DNA of 14,667 bases, taken from positions 1-14,667 of the forward strand of contig CATMIT010000031.1 in NCBI GenBank assembly GCA_950069165.1. Reading direction: 5' to 3'. Below the pieces are notes generated by a model that saw only the letters and a list, made by a program, of their open reading frames with translations, searched no databases and was not told where the DNA came from. Both the position numbers and the translations under genes were made by a program. Origin of the DNA: an uncultured Flavobacteriales bacterium (GTDB lineage Bacteria > Bacteroidota > Bacteroidia > Flavobacteriales > BACL11). This document shows, one piece after another, positions 1 through 7,136 of the stretch. Numbering within the stretch: position 1 is the first letter of the stretch; every line of letters begins with the position of its first letter.

Positions 1-750
1 ATTTCTGGAACTTGGCCAGATACTATTCAAAATTTACCACACCTTACACAAGGAGTGGCTTACTACTCAGTTATTGACATAAAAACTCCTGCTACTTTAA
101 TTGAGGCTGCAAATGGTGACTCAACATTAACTACTATTGATACGCTAGGCAATACATATTATATTGGAACTTGGCCTGTTGATAGTATGATATTAGTGCA
201 GATTAATGGTCTTCCTTCAGGATTAACAATGGACTGTAATACTGGTGCAAATTGCAGTTTCCCAGGTGATGTAGTGGGTTGCGCTAATGTCTTTGGTACT
301 ACAAACGATCCTGTTGGTGTTTATCCTATAGAAATACTAATTAATATCTATACAAATGGCACAATTACAGTGTTTGGTATTACTGTTCCTGTACAAACTG
401 ATTTATATACTGCTACAGGTAATTATGAAAGTATTGATGGTTATAAAATTGTAATTGATCTGGCAACAGGAATAGAAACTTTCCATCAAGATGATTTTGT
501 GCTTTTTCAAAACGCTCCAAATCCTTTTACTGAATTTACCAATATTCAATTCAATGCTCCAAAGTCTGATAATGTAGCATTTGAAGTTGTTGATATGTTT
601 GGAAGAAGCGTTTATGCTGATAAAATTGCTGCAACTAAAGGGGTAAACACTTATCAATTTAGTCATGATTTATCAGCAGGAATTTATATGTATACTATAA
701 ATAATGGAAAAGAAAGTATTTCTAAACGCATGATAGTTGCTGAAAAATAA
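1..750 (+). CDS. T9SS type A sorting-domain secreted protein, 3' part (start outside window)
   Basis: The frame is open from base 1 with no stop, so the gene begins upstream; the GTG at 55 is only an internal codon. About 249 codons are visible. The C-terminal 80 residues form a type IX secretion (Por secretion tail, type A) sorting domain: an FQNAPNPF motif starts it, followed by a VVDMFGR strand, an LSAGIYMY strand and a final SKRMIVAEK. In this family the domain directs export across the outer membrane and is then cleaved, so the mature protein should be secreted or surface-attached. The preceding part has DTIQNLPHL and GLPSGLT stretches plus a few cysteines; I recall similar N-terminal parts in other Bacteroidota cargo proteins, but its function is unknown. 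The TAA stop overlaps the rnz ATG by one base (TAATG), suggesting co-transcription and translational coupling. No separate downstream terminator is seen, but see the hairpin inside rnz. Confidence 0.85.
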   Translation: MSGTWPDTIQNLPHLTQGVAYYSVIDIKTPATLIEAANGDSTLTTIDTLGNTYYIGTWPVDSMILVQINGLPSGLTMDCNTGANCSFPGDVVGCANVFGTTNDPVGVYPIEILINIYTNGTITVFGITVPVQTDLYTATGNYESIDGYKIVIDLATGIETFHQDDFVLFQNAPNPFTEFTNIQFNAPKSDNVAFEVVDMFGRSVYADKIAATKGVNTYQFSHDLSAGIYMYTINNGKESISKRMIVAEK

Positions 751-1670
751 TGTCATTCAAACTAACGATTTTAGGGTGTAATTCAGCAATTCCTACTCCC
801 ACAAAAAATCCAACCGCTCAACTACTTAATGTAGATGAGCGGTTTTTTTTAATTGATTGCGGGGAAGGAACACAAATTCAATTGCTAAAAAACAAGATAA
901 AGGCTCAGAAAATCAATCATATTTTTATCAGCCATTTGCATGGCGATCATTATTTTGGACTGATTGGGTTGATTAATACAATGCATCTTTTAGGCAGAAC
1001 AACAGAACTTAATCTGTATGCTCATCAGCAACTAAAAGAAATCATTGATTTGCAGTTTCAGGCATCTAATACTGAGTTAAAATTTCCTTTGTTTTTTCAC
1101 CCAATCCCTCCAGATGAGGAAAAAGTGTTATTTGAAGACGAAAGTATTGTAATAAGTAATTTGATTTTAAAGCATAGTATTCCATCAAGTGGTTTTCTGT
1201 TTAAAGAAAAGAAAAAAGCCAAGAATATTATTAAAGCTAAAATTGAAGAATATGAAATTCCTATTGCCCAATTATCAAGTATAAAAAATGGTGCAGATTT
1301 TAAAAGCAAAGAAGGAAAGATTATCAAAAATAAGGAATTAACCACTATTGCAAAGCAACCATATTCCTATGCTTTTTGTTCTGATACGACACTAGTTGAA
1401 GAAAATATTGCAACAATTAAAGGAGTAACCCTTTTATACCATGAAGCAACTTTCATGAAAGATTTAGTGGAAAAAGCCAGGCAAACAGGGCATTCCACAA
1501 CAATTGATGCAGCAACTATGGCAAAAAAAGCAAAAGTAAAAAAATTAGTAATTGGTCATTTTTCATCTCGCTATAACGATTTAGAAGAATTATTAGCAGA
1601 AACAAAATCTGTTTTTACAAATACTTATTTAGCAACTGATGGAAGCACTTTCGATTTTGATACAATTTAA
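750..1670 (+). CDS. rnz: Ribonuclease Z (tRNA 3' processing endonuclease)
   Basis: RNase Z is a cytoplasmic zinc-dependent metallo-beta-lactamase-fold enzyme that removes 3' trailers from tRNA precursors. The 306 residues match the usual short bacterial form. The metal-binding set is complete: HLHGDH at 62-67, H142, D212, the GHST histidine H248 and H270 in IGHFSSRY. The N-terminus (LTILGCNSAIPT, then FLIDCGEGTQ) is the family's conserved opening, which supports the ATG at 750. That ATG shares its A with the stop of the upstream sorting-domain gene and is preceded by an A-rich stretch, as for other starts here. No promoter was recognised in front of it, so it probably depends on the upstream transcript. 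A terminator-like hairpin lies within codons 21-34 (see separate entry). The 61 bases after the stop lead into a promoter for the next gene. Confidence 0.95.
   Translation: MSFKLTILGCNSAIPTPTKNPTAQLLNVDERFFLIDCGEGTQIQLLKNKIKAQKINHIFISHLHGDHYFGLIGLINTMHLLGRTTELNLYAHQQLKEIIDLQFQASNTELKFPLFFHPIPPDEEKVLFEDESIVISNLILKHSIPSSGFLFKEKKKAKNIIKAKIEEYEIPIAQLSSIKNGADFKSKEGKIIKNKELTTIAKQPYSYAFCSDTTLVEENIATIKGVTLLYHEATFMKDLVEKARQTGHSTTIDAATMAKKAKVKKLVIGHFSSRYNDLEELLAETKSVFTNTYLATDGSTFDFDTI
812..850 (+). terminator. Terminator-like hairpin with T8 tract inside rnz
   Basis: AACCGCTCA at 812-820 is the exact reverse complement of TGAGCGGTT at 836-844. After one A/A mismatch, CTAC (822-825) pairs with GTAG (831-834) around the loop TTAAT. 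Eight T follow directly (843-850). This has the shape of a rho-independent terminator but lies in coding sequence 60-100 bases after the rnz start. It could end transcripts of the upstream sorting-domain gene and attenuate rnz when ribosomes are not following. Activity is inferred from shape only. Confidence 0.5.
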
Positions 1671-1699
1671 AATCTATTTTTATGTTGCTTAAAAAAAGA

Positions 1700-1707
1700 T
1701 ATATTTG
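1700..1707 (+). promoter_or_regulatory. Bacteroidota -7 promoter element for the SprB-repeat gene
   Basis: TATATTTG matches the Bacteroidota -7 consensus TAnnTTTG and lies 24 bases before the ATG at 1732, in the gap after rnz. No TTTG is seen at the usual 17-23 base distance upstream, so the -33 half is weak. Its position inside the TTG-initiated upstream extension of the next frame argues that translation begins at 1732, not 1705. Confidence 0.55.
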
Positions 1708-1731
1708 CAAAGTTTTATTTTAAAAATTCAG

Positions 1732-3411
1732 ATGAAAAAAATAGTTTACTTATTTCTCATAATGTGTTTCTCTATAAGTTCGAATGGGCAATGTATAGAT
1801 TCCTTAATTATTTTTTTTACTAATTACACGGCATCCCTTTCTTGCTATGGAGAACTAACAGCCATTACCACTAACATTTCAGGCGGGGTTACCGCTAGTG
1901 GAAATTATACTATTTTGTGGGATAATGGAGATACCACAAATCAGACTATTTTAGGGGGTGGTTATCATCAAATTTTAGTAAGGGATGATGTTGGTTGTGA
2001 AGATTCCGTAACCGTTTTTATTGATAGTCCTGATCCATTAGTTGTGACCACTAATTCAACAAATCCTACATGTTTAGGGAATGATGGAGCTATTGATGTT
2101 GTGGTAACTGGCGGCACTTTACCATATCAGTATTTGTGTAGCACAGGTGCAACAGGAACTTCTGTCAATAGTCTTATAGCTGGAACATATTGGGTAATTG
2201 TTATTGATTCTTGCGGCATAAAGGATTCTTTAGGTATTGTATTAGATCCCTACATTTCTACATTAGATATTGATAATGCAAGTCTAACAGATCCATCATC
2301 TTGTGCAGATGATGATGGAGAAATAAATGTTACAGTAAGTGGAGGATTCCCCCCTTATACTTACTTATGTAGTCCTGGAGGACAAACTATTAATCCTTTT
2401 ACTGGGTTAGGGTTTGGTAGTTATACGGTTTTGGTTACGGATTCTTGCGGATTTACAACTACAGGAGTTTACACGCTTAATCAACAACAAAATACGGTTT
2501 CCGCAATAGGATTTTATGATTATTTATCGCTTTGGTCTTCTGTTTCTGTGAGTGGTTCAAATTCTCCTTTTACAATCAATTGGACCAGTATCTCAATGAC
2601 TGGAGATTCTATTCAAGGATTATGTGAAGGTAATTACCCAATTACAGTAACAGATAGTAAAAATTGTGAAGATACTCTTTCGGTCAATGTTAATTTTGTT
2701 AATATTCAGTTAGTAGATGCTAGCACTTCTACCGTAATTGATACTAGCTGGGGAATGGGTCCTTTTACATATTTATGGAGTGATGGACAAACTACTCCTC
2801 ATGCCGATAGTTTGTGTGAGGGAACGCATATGGTTACGGTTACTGCTTTGGGAGGTCCTTTTGCATGTGATTTATCAGAGTCATTTACAATAAGTGCTCT
2901 TGAAGTAATACTTGATCCTAATGTAACAATTGTAGATTGTGAGGATGATTTTAATGGAACAATAATTGTCAATCCTAGTGGAGGAACGCCTAATTATAGA
3001 TTCTTATGGTCTACAGGAGACACATTAGATCGTATTGAAGACAATTTAAATCCTGGAACCTATCATGTGAGTCTTTTTGATAAAAATGGTTGTCAGTTAG
3101 ATACTTCCATTGTAATAGCAGCTATAGGAGCTGATTGTATTCCAAATGTTTTTTCTCCAAATGGAGTTGGTCCAAATGATACTTGGAAATGGAATGTGGA
3201 TCAGTCGGGCGATTCCTTTTTATATTCTGAATCAACGGTTACTATTTATGGTCGATATGGGAGGAAAATGTATGAATCTGTTGGCTATGATACGCCTTGG
3301 GATGGTAAAAATAAAAAAGGAAATCCTGTTCCAGATGGCACTTATTTTTATGTTATTACTTTGAAAGGTGGTGTAGAACCCATAAGAGGAACAGTTACCA
3401 TTATCCGATAA
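1732..3411 (+). CDS. Secreted SprB-repeat protein with type B (gliding-motility-associated) C-terminal sorting domain
   Basis: 559 residues from the ATG at 1732. A TTG at 1705 in the same frame is rejected because it lies within the promoter. MKKIVYLFLIMCFSISSNGQ is a typical Sec signal peptide with probable cleavage after Q20. Residues about 45-465 hold roughly six SprB-like repeats, each with a GG-x-PPY-type strand, a YLWS-type strand and a GTY-x-VTV-x-D turn. SprB repeats occur in Bacteroidota adhesins and other surface proteins moved by the gliding and T9SS machinery. Residues about 469-559 form the CHU_C/gliding-motility-associated C-terminal domain (IPNVFSPNGVGPNDTW, then YGRYGRKMYES, then WDGKNKKGNPVPDGTYFY), a type B sorting signal for T9SS export. 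Two repeats carry C136 and C213 in place of the usual Trp, with partner cysteines C161 and C239 in DSCG. The ligand is unknown; adhesion is an inference. A decayed gene of the same class follows. Confidence 0.88.
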   Translation: MKKIVYLFLIMCFSISSNGQCIDSLIIFFTNYTASLSCYGELTAITTNISGGVTASGNYTILWDNGDTTNQTILGGGYHQILVRDDVGCEDSVTVFIDSPDPLVVTTNSTNPTCLGNDGAIDVVVTGGTLPYQYLCSTGATGTSVNSLIAGTYWVIVIDSCGIKDSLGIVLDPYISTLDIDNASLTDPSSCADDDGEINVTVSGGFPPYTYLCSPGGQTINPFTGLGFGSYTVLVTDSCGFTTTGVYTLNQQQNTVSAIGFYDYLSLWSSVSVSGSNSPFTINWTSISMTGDSIQGLCEGNYPITVTDSKNCEDTLSVNVNFVNIQLVDASTSTVIDTSWGMGPFTYLWSDGQTTPHADSLCEGTHMVTVTALGGPFACDLSESFTISALEVILDPNVTIVDCEDDFNGTIIVNPSGGTPNYRFLWSTGDTLDRIEDNLNPGTYHVSLFDKNGCQLDTSIVIAAIGADCIPNVFSPNGVGPNDTWKWNVDQSGDSFLYSESTVTIYGRYGRKMYESVGYDTPWDGKNKKGNPVPDGTYFYVITLKGGVEPIRGTVTIIR

Positions 3412-3479
3412 TTATAAAACTGGATAAGGTTGTCAAGATCATTTTTTAAAAATGTAAAATCTGCATGCCTTCTTTCAGT

Positions 3480-3899
3480 ATCTGAGATTTTGACGACTCT
3501 ACTTTTAGTTTTTTGGAAAATCCTACGCATGAGTTTACTTCCTCAGGAAGTTTTGAGGTAATGCTGGTTGCGGCAGATAAAAATAATTGTGTGGATTCCA
3601 TGGCGCATAGCATAAATATTTATTACGAACTTTTGCTTTATTTGCCAAATTCCTTTACCCCAAATCGAGATGGTGATAATGATATTTTCCTTCCAAAAGG
3701 ATACAGAATGAATAAATATAAAAATTACCAATTTGTTATTTACAACAAATGGGGAGAGATAGTGTTTTCTACCGATAAAACAGCAGAGGGCTGGGATGGA
3801 GCAAATGCCAAAGCTGATGTGTTTACTTGGGTAATTATACTTACAGATGAAATGGCGGCAATCCGTAAAGAAGTAAGGGAGGTTACACTAATAAAATAG
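3480..3899 (+). pseudogene. Decayed 3' relic of a PKD plus type B sorting-domain protein
   Basis: Open frame from 3486 to the TAG at 3897-3899. Its first part, DFDDSTFSFLENPTHEF, is the middle of a PKD domain, whose usual form is WDFGD...NPTHTF. The rest (LPNSFTPNRDGDNDIF, VIYNKWGEIVFST, GWDGANAKADVF, VTLIK) is a CHU_C/type B T9SS sorting domain. There is no signal peptide and no ATG before residue 1 of the domain; the only nearby start is a TTG at 3513 inside the PKD motif. The codon just before DF is TGA (3483-3485), exactly where PKD domains have the conserved Trp (TGG), and a TAA lies further up at 3447. This looks like the tail of a once larger surface-protein gene that lost its 5' part. 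An automatic caller may report 3513-3899 as a 128-aa gene; I consider it non-functional because it cannot be exported. Confidence 0.65.
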
Positions 3900-4024
3900 T
3901 TGATAGTAATTAGAAAGAAGACAGTATTCAGTAGACAGACCACAGATTAATGTAATAATGATTTAATGTAGTAATGTGCTAATTTGATGATTAAAAGATA
4001 ATGTGGCACTCCCTTTTTCTTTTT

Positions 4025-4060
4025 GTCATTGCGATTCCATTTATGGAAGAAGCAATCTGG
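4025..4060. repeat. REP-like hairpin element (TCATTGCGA ... GCAATCT)
   Basis: GTCATTGCGA is followed by TTCCAT-TT-ATGGAA and then GAAGCAATCTGG. ATTGC (4028-4032) pairs with GCAAT (4052-4056) and the inner TTCCAT (4035-4040) pairs with ATGGAA (4043-4048), separated by GA against GAA. TCATTGCGA...GAAGCAATCT is, from memory, a dispersed intergenic palindrome seen in several bacterial genomes including Bacteroidota. Only one copy is in this window, so dispersal is not shown here. Confidence 0.5.
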
Positions 4061-4074
4061 TTATGTCCTTTTAC

Positions 4075-4102
4075 CTTGAAGAAAAAGAACCAAAAATTCA
4101 AG
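4075..4102. repeat. Short inverted repeat CTTGAA ... TTCAAG, possible dispersed repeat
   Basis: CTTGAA at 4075-4080 is the exact reverse complement of TTCAAG at 4097-4102, with a purine-rich 16-base centre containing AAAAAGAACCAAAAA. It resembles a recurrent intergenic motif of Bacteroidota remembered as CTTGA-(AAAAGTAACAAAAA)-TCAAG. It sits directly after the REP-like hairpin, so the two may form one composite element. Confidence 0.35.
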
Positions 4103-4193
4103 ACTGTATTCTTTTGAAACGCATAAGAAACATAAAATATAGAACAAAATTAAACTCACTTACCTATATTGGAATTAGTACCTCAACACATCA

Positions 4194-6974
4194 TTAAATT
4201 AGTTTCTTTTTCAAAAACTTTGCTGTAAGCGATTTCTTACTTTTAATTAAATTTTCAGGGGTGCCTTTAAAAACTACTTTTCCGCCTTTGTCGCCTCCTT
4301 CAGGGCCAAGGTCAATCACCCAATCGGCACATTTTATTACATCCATATTATGCTCAATGCAAATAATGGAATGTCCTTTTTCAATAAGTGCGTAAAAGGA
4401 GTTAAGTAGTTTGTTTATATCATGGAAATGCAAGCCAGTGGTTGGCTCATCAAAAATAAAAAGTACTTTTTCTGGGGTGTTTCCTTTCCCTAAAAAAGAG
4501 GCGAGTTTTATCCTTTGCGCTTCACCGCCACTTAGGGTGTTGGAGGATTGTCCCAAAGCCACATAACCCAAACCAACTTGCTGTAATGGGCTTAATTTTA
4601 AAGCGATTCTATCTGCTTTTTGCTCAGTAAAAAAATCAATGGCTTCTTCAATCGTAAGTTTCAAAATGTCCGCAATATTTTTATCATGGAATTTTATTTC
4701 CAAAATTTCATCTTTATACCTTTCTCCTTTGCAATCCTCACAAAGCAAATGCACATCCGCCATAAATTGCATTTCAACTGTTATTTCTCCCTCTCCATGG
4801 CAATGTTCACATCTTCCGCCATCTACATTAAAAGAAAAGAATCCGCTTTTGTAATTCCTGCTTTTTGCCAGTGGCTGGTTTGCAAACAAATTCCGAATAT
4901 CATCAAATGCTTTTATATAAGTTACCGGATTAGAACGAGAAGATTTTCCAATGGGATTTTGGTCGATAAACTCAATTTTTTTCAAACTTTCCGTATCCAC
5001 AGAAATTTTATCAAAACTCCCCAATTTCTTACCAAAAATTCCTAAATAATTAGAAATGGCAGGATATAGCACTTGCTTTATTAGGGAAGTTTTTCCTGAG
5101 CCACTAACCCCTGTAATTAAAGTGAGTCCATTTAATGGAAAATCAACATTCACATTTTGTAAATTGTTTTGCCGTATTCCTTCCATTCGAATTTTATTAT
5201 TCAATATTCTTCTTTTCTCAGGCAGAGGAATTTTAAGTTTCCCACTCAAATATTTTGCGGTCAAACTATTTTTACTTTTTGCAATATCTTTTAACTTTCC
5301 TTGATAAACCAATTCTCCACCATTTCTTCCAGCATCCGGTCCAAGGTCAATTATTTGATCGGCACTGCCCATAATTTCCTCATCATGCTCCACCACAATT
5401 ACAGTATTGTTTAGATCCCTTAATTGATGTAAAACTGTAATTAATTTTTGCGTGTCGTTAGGATGTAAGCCAATGCTTGGCTCATCCAAAATATACATAG
5501 AACCCACCAAACTACTTCCCAATGAAGTGGCTAAATTGATGCGTTGGGATTCCCCACCAGAAAGAGTATTTGAGGGGCGAGAAAGGGTAAGGTAAGAAAG
5601 CCCAACATTGTAAAGATATGCCAAACGATTCTTTATTTCAATAACTAATCTATCGGCAATTTTTTTGTCATGATTATTTAGTTTTAGCTGATTAAAGAAC
5701 TTTATTGCTTGCTCAATATTCATGCTTATAATATCATGAAATGATTTCTTGTTAATTTTCACATAATGTGCTTGTTTTCTTAGTCGTGAACCATCACATG
5801 CTGTGCATTTGGTTTTCCCTCTATATCTTGCAACTATTACTCTGTTTTGTATTTTGTATTTGTCGCTTTCCAATTTTGCAAAAAACTGATTTATTCCTTT
5901 GCATTTCTCTCTCCCATTCCACAAAATATCTAATTCTTCCTTTTTCAACTTATTATAAGCTCTGTGTATAGGAAAATCAAAATCACTTGATTTTAATATA
6001 AATCTATCTTTCCATTTTCCCAATTTCTCTCCTTTCCAGCAACTTATCGCCTCTTGATAAACCGAAAGTGTCTTGTTTGGTACTACCTTATTTTTATCCA
6101 CACCTAACATACTTCCAAATCCTTCACATTGGGAGCAAGCACCATAAGGGTTATTGAAAGAAAATAAATGAATAGATGGTTTTTCAAACTCTATTCCATC
6201 CATCTCAAATTGGTTAGAAAAAGTATAATCTTTCCCCTCTATTTCTATTTTACAATCTCCATTCCCTTCATAAAATGCAGTTTGAATAGAATCTGAAATT
6301 CTATTTTTATTATCGTCACTATTATCGGTTATTATTCTATCAACCACAACAAAAACATCTTCCTGTTTTACTTTTATTTTTTGCTCAATCAATTGTTGGA
6401 TTTTACTTATTTTTCCATTTATCCGAACCCTTGAAAACCCCTGTTGTTGCAATATGGAAAGAATCTCATTTCCATTTCCGCTACTTTTATAGTTTGCCAG
6501 AATAATACATTTGGTATTTTTAGGAAAATTAAGGATGAAGTCACATATATCACTTACACTATCTTTGCATACCAGTTTCCCTGAAATAGGGGAGATGGTT
6601 TTACCAATCCGAGCAAATAAAAGGCGTAAATAATCATTAATTTCAGTAGTAGTTCCAACTGTAGATCTTGGATTTTTCGAAATTACTTTCTGTTCAATTG
6701 CAATGGCTGGGCAAATTCCTTTTATTTCATCTACATCCGGTTTTTGGAGTTTCCCTAAAAACTGTCTGGCATAAGAAGATAAACTTTCAATATATCTTCT
6801 TTGCCCCTCAGCAAAAAGGGTATCGAAAGCCAAAGTAGATTTTCCAGAACCAGAAACCCCAGAAATAACCACCATTTTATTTTTGGGAATACTAAGCGAA
6901 ATGTTTTTTAAGTTATGCAACTTTGCGCCCTTAATAATGATGTTTTTTTGTGTATTTTCTTCTACTTTTGCCAT
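4194..6974 (-). CDS. uvrA: Excinuclease ABC subunit A (UvrA)
   Basis: UvrA is the damage-sensing ATPase of nucleotide excision repair; a dimer loads UvrB onto distorted DNA. I start it at the ATG at 6974 (926 aa). A TTG at 7007 would add 11 residues but lies inside the -7 promoter element. Both ABC modules are present: Walker A GVSGSGKS at 39-46 with signature LSGGESQR near 470, and Walker A GVSGSGKTS near 625 with signature LSGGEAQR near 815. The C-terminal zinc finger is complete (CEHC near 720, CEDC near 745). In zinc finger 1 only the second pair (GACSQCEGFG) remains; the CPxC found before the SFNNP motif in E. coli is replaced by an FSNQFEMDG stretch. I recall this as usual for Bacteroidota UvrA, and that finger is not essential in E. 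coli. It diverges from the sigma factor gene. No clear terminator is seen after its stop. Confidence 0.96.
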   Translation of the reverse strand: MAKVEENTQKNIIIKGAKLHNLKNISLSIPKNKMVVISGVSGSGKSTLAFDTLFAEGQRRYIESLSSYARQFLGKLQKPDVDEIKGICPAIAIEQKVISKNPRSTVGTTTEINDYLRLLFARIGKTISPISGKLVCKDSVSDICDFILNFPKNTKCIILANYKSSGNGNEILSILQQQGFSRVRINGKISKIQQLIEQKIKVKQEDVFVVVDRIITDNSDDNKNRISDSIQTAFYEGNGDCKIEIEGKDYTFSNQFEMDGIEFEKPSIHLFSFNNPYGACSQCEGFGSMLGVDKNKVVPNKTLSVYQEAISCWKGEKLGKWKDRFILKSSDFDFPIHRAYNKLKKEELDILWNGREKCKGINQFFAKLESDKYKIQNRVIVARYRGKTKCTACDGSRLRKQAHYVKINKKSFHDIISMNIEQAIKFFNQLKLNNHDKKIADRLVIEIKNRLAYLYNVGLSYLTLSRPSNTLSGGESQRINLATSLGSSLVGSMYILDEPSIGLHPNDTQKLITVLHQLRDLNNTVIVVEHDEEIMGSADQIIDLGPDAGRNGGELVYQGKLKDIAKSKNSLTAKYLSGKLKIPLPEKRRILNNKIRMEGIRQNNLQNVNVDFPLNGLTLITGVSGSGKTSLIKQVLYPAISNYLGIFGKKLGSFDKISVDTESLKKIEFIDQNPIGKSSRSNPVTYIKAFDDIRNLFANQPLAKSRNYKSGFFSFNVDGGRCEHCHGEGEITVEMQFMADVHLLCEDCKGERYKDEILEIKFHDKNIADILKLTIEEAIDFFTEQKADRIALKLSPLQQVGLGYVALGQSSNTLSGGEAQRIKLASFLGKGNTPEKVLFIFDEPTTGLHFHDINKLLNSFYALIEKGHSIICIEHNMDVIKCADWVIDLGPEGGDKGGKVVFKGTPENLIKSKKSLTAKFLKKKLI

Positions 6975-6994
6975 TCTGATTTTTACGGAATTGG

Positions 6995-7027
6995 CAAATT
7001 TAGACAATAAGATTTGTATATTTCAAA
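6995..7027 (-). promoter_or_regulatory. uvrA promoter, TTTG-N21-TAAATTTG
   Basis: On the minus strand, TTTG (7027-7024) is followed after 21 bases by TAAATTTG (7002-6995). Both halves match the Bacteroidota consensus, and the ATG of uvrA follows 20 bases later, giving a very short 5' leader. It overlaps the divergent promoter of the sigma factor gene (7013-7044). Confidence 0.65.
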
Positions 7028-7044
7028 AAGTTGTACTATATTTG
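7013..7044 (+). promoter_or_regulatory. Sigma factor gene promoter, TTTG-N20-TATATTTG
   Basis: TTTG at 7013-7016 and TATATTTG at 7037-7044 are separated by 20 bases, a good match to the Bacteroidota consensus. Transcription would begin near 7050, leaving a leader of about 80 bases before the ATG at 7132. That leader holds the start-codon hairpin described below. The promoter is interlocked with the uvrA promoter, so the two probably compete or are controlled together. Confidence 0.65.
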
Positions 7045-7087
7045 AACTTTAATTCAAACTAATTTTAACTAAAAACAAGATTATAGA

Positions 7088-7136
7088 AGCATAACTACTT
7101 TATAAAATTTATTAACCAAAATAAAGTAGATATGTT
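7088..7136 (+). promoter_or_regulatory. Leader hairpin enclosing the sigma factor start codon
   Basis: CTACTTTAT (7095-7103) is the exact reverse complement of ATAAAGTAG (7121-7129), with a 17-base loop. After one A/A mismatch the stem continues with AGCATA (7088-7093) pairing to TATGTT (7131-7136), including one G-U pair. The start codon at 7132-7134 is therefore wholly paired (A-U, U-A, G-C). The 5' arm lies downstream of the predicted transcription start, so the structure can form in the mRNA. Function as a translational switch or thermosensor is inference. Confidence 0.55.

Larger units (their letters stand above)
3900..4193. other. Gene-free interval with repeat-like sequence between sorting-domain relic and uvrA 3' end
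   Basis: About 294 bases, convergent between the relic and uvrA. No convincing gene is present: the frame 4003-4197 starts with GTG and has no recognisable protein features. 3905-4005 is low-complexity with recurring TAATG/TAATGT units. From 4025 to 4102 there are two hairpin-forming elements, listed separately. I see no clear U-tract terminator for either flanking gene. Confidence 0.6.

Noticed and set aside
1705..1731. TTG start extending the SprB-repeat protein by nine residues
   Set aside because: The TTG lies inside the TATATTTG promoter element, and the ATG at 1732 begins a textbook signal peptide.
3146..3364. 72-aa frame inside the SprB-repeat gene's sorting domain
   Set aside because: Out-of-frame shadow of a strongly supported domain.
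4003..4197. 64-aa frame in the uvrA downstream interval
   Set aside because: GTG start, no protein-like features, and it reads through two hairpin repeat elements.
4620..5304. Plus-strand frames opposite uvrA (and similar frames opposite recA, rplT, rpmI, infC, thrS)
   Set aside because: Antisense shadows of well-supported genes, with no start context or recognisable domains.
6967..6998. Inverted repeat TTTGCCA/TGGCAAA enclosing the uvrA start codon
   Set aside because: Most of the 5' arm is the -7 promoter box itself and would lie before the transcription start, so it should not form in the mRNA. It is also shorter and bulged.
6975..7007. TTG start extending UvrA by 11 residues
   Set aside because: The extension covers the -7 box TAAATTTG and adds nothing like the family N-terminus; the ATG at 6974 fits.
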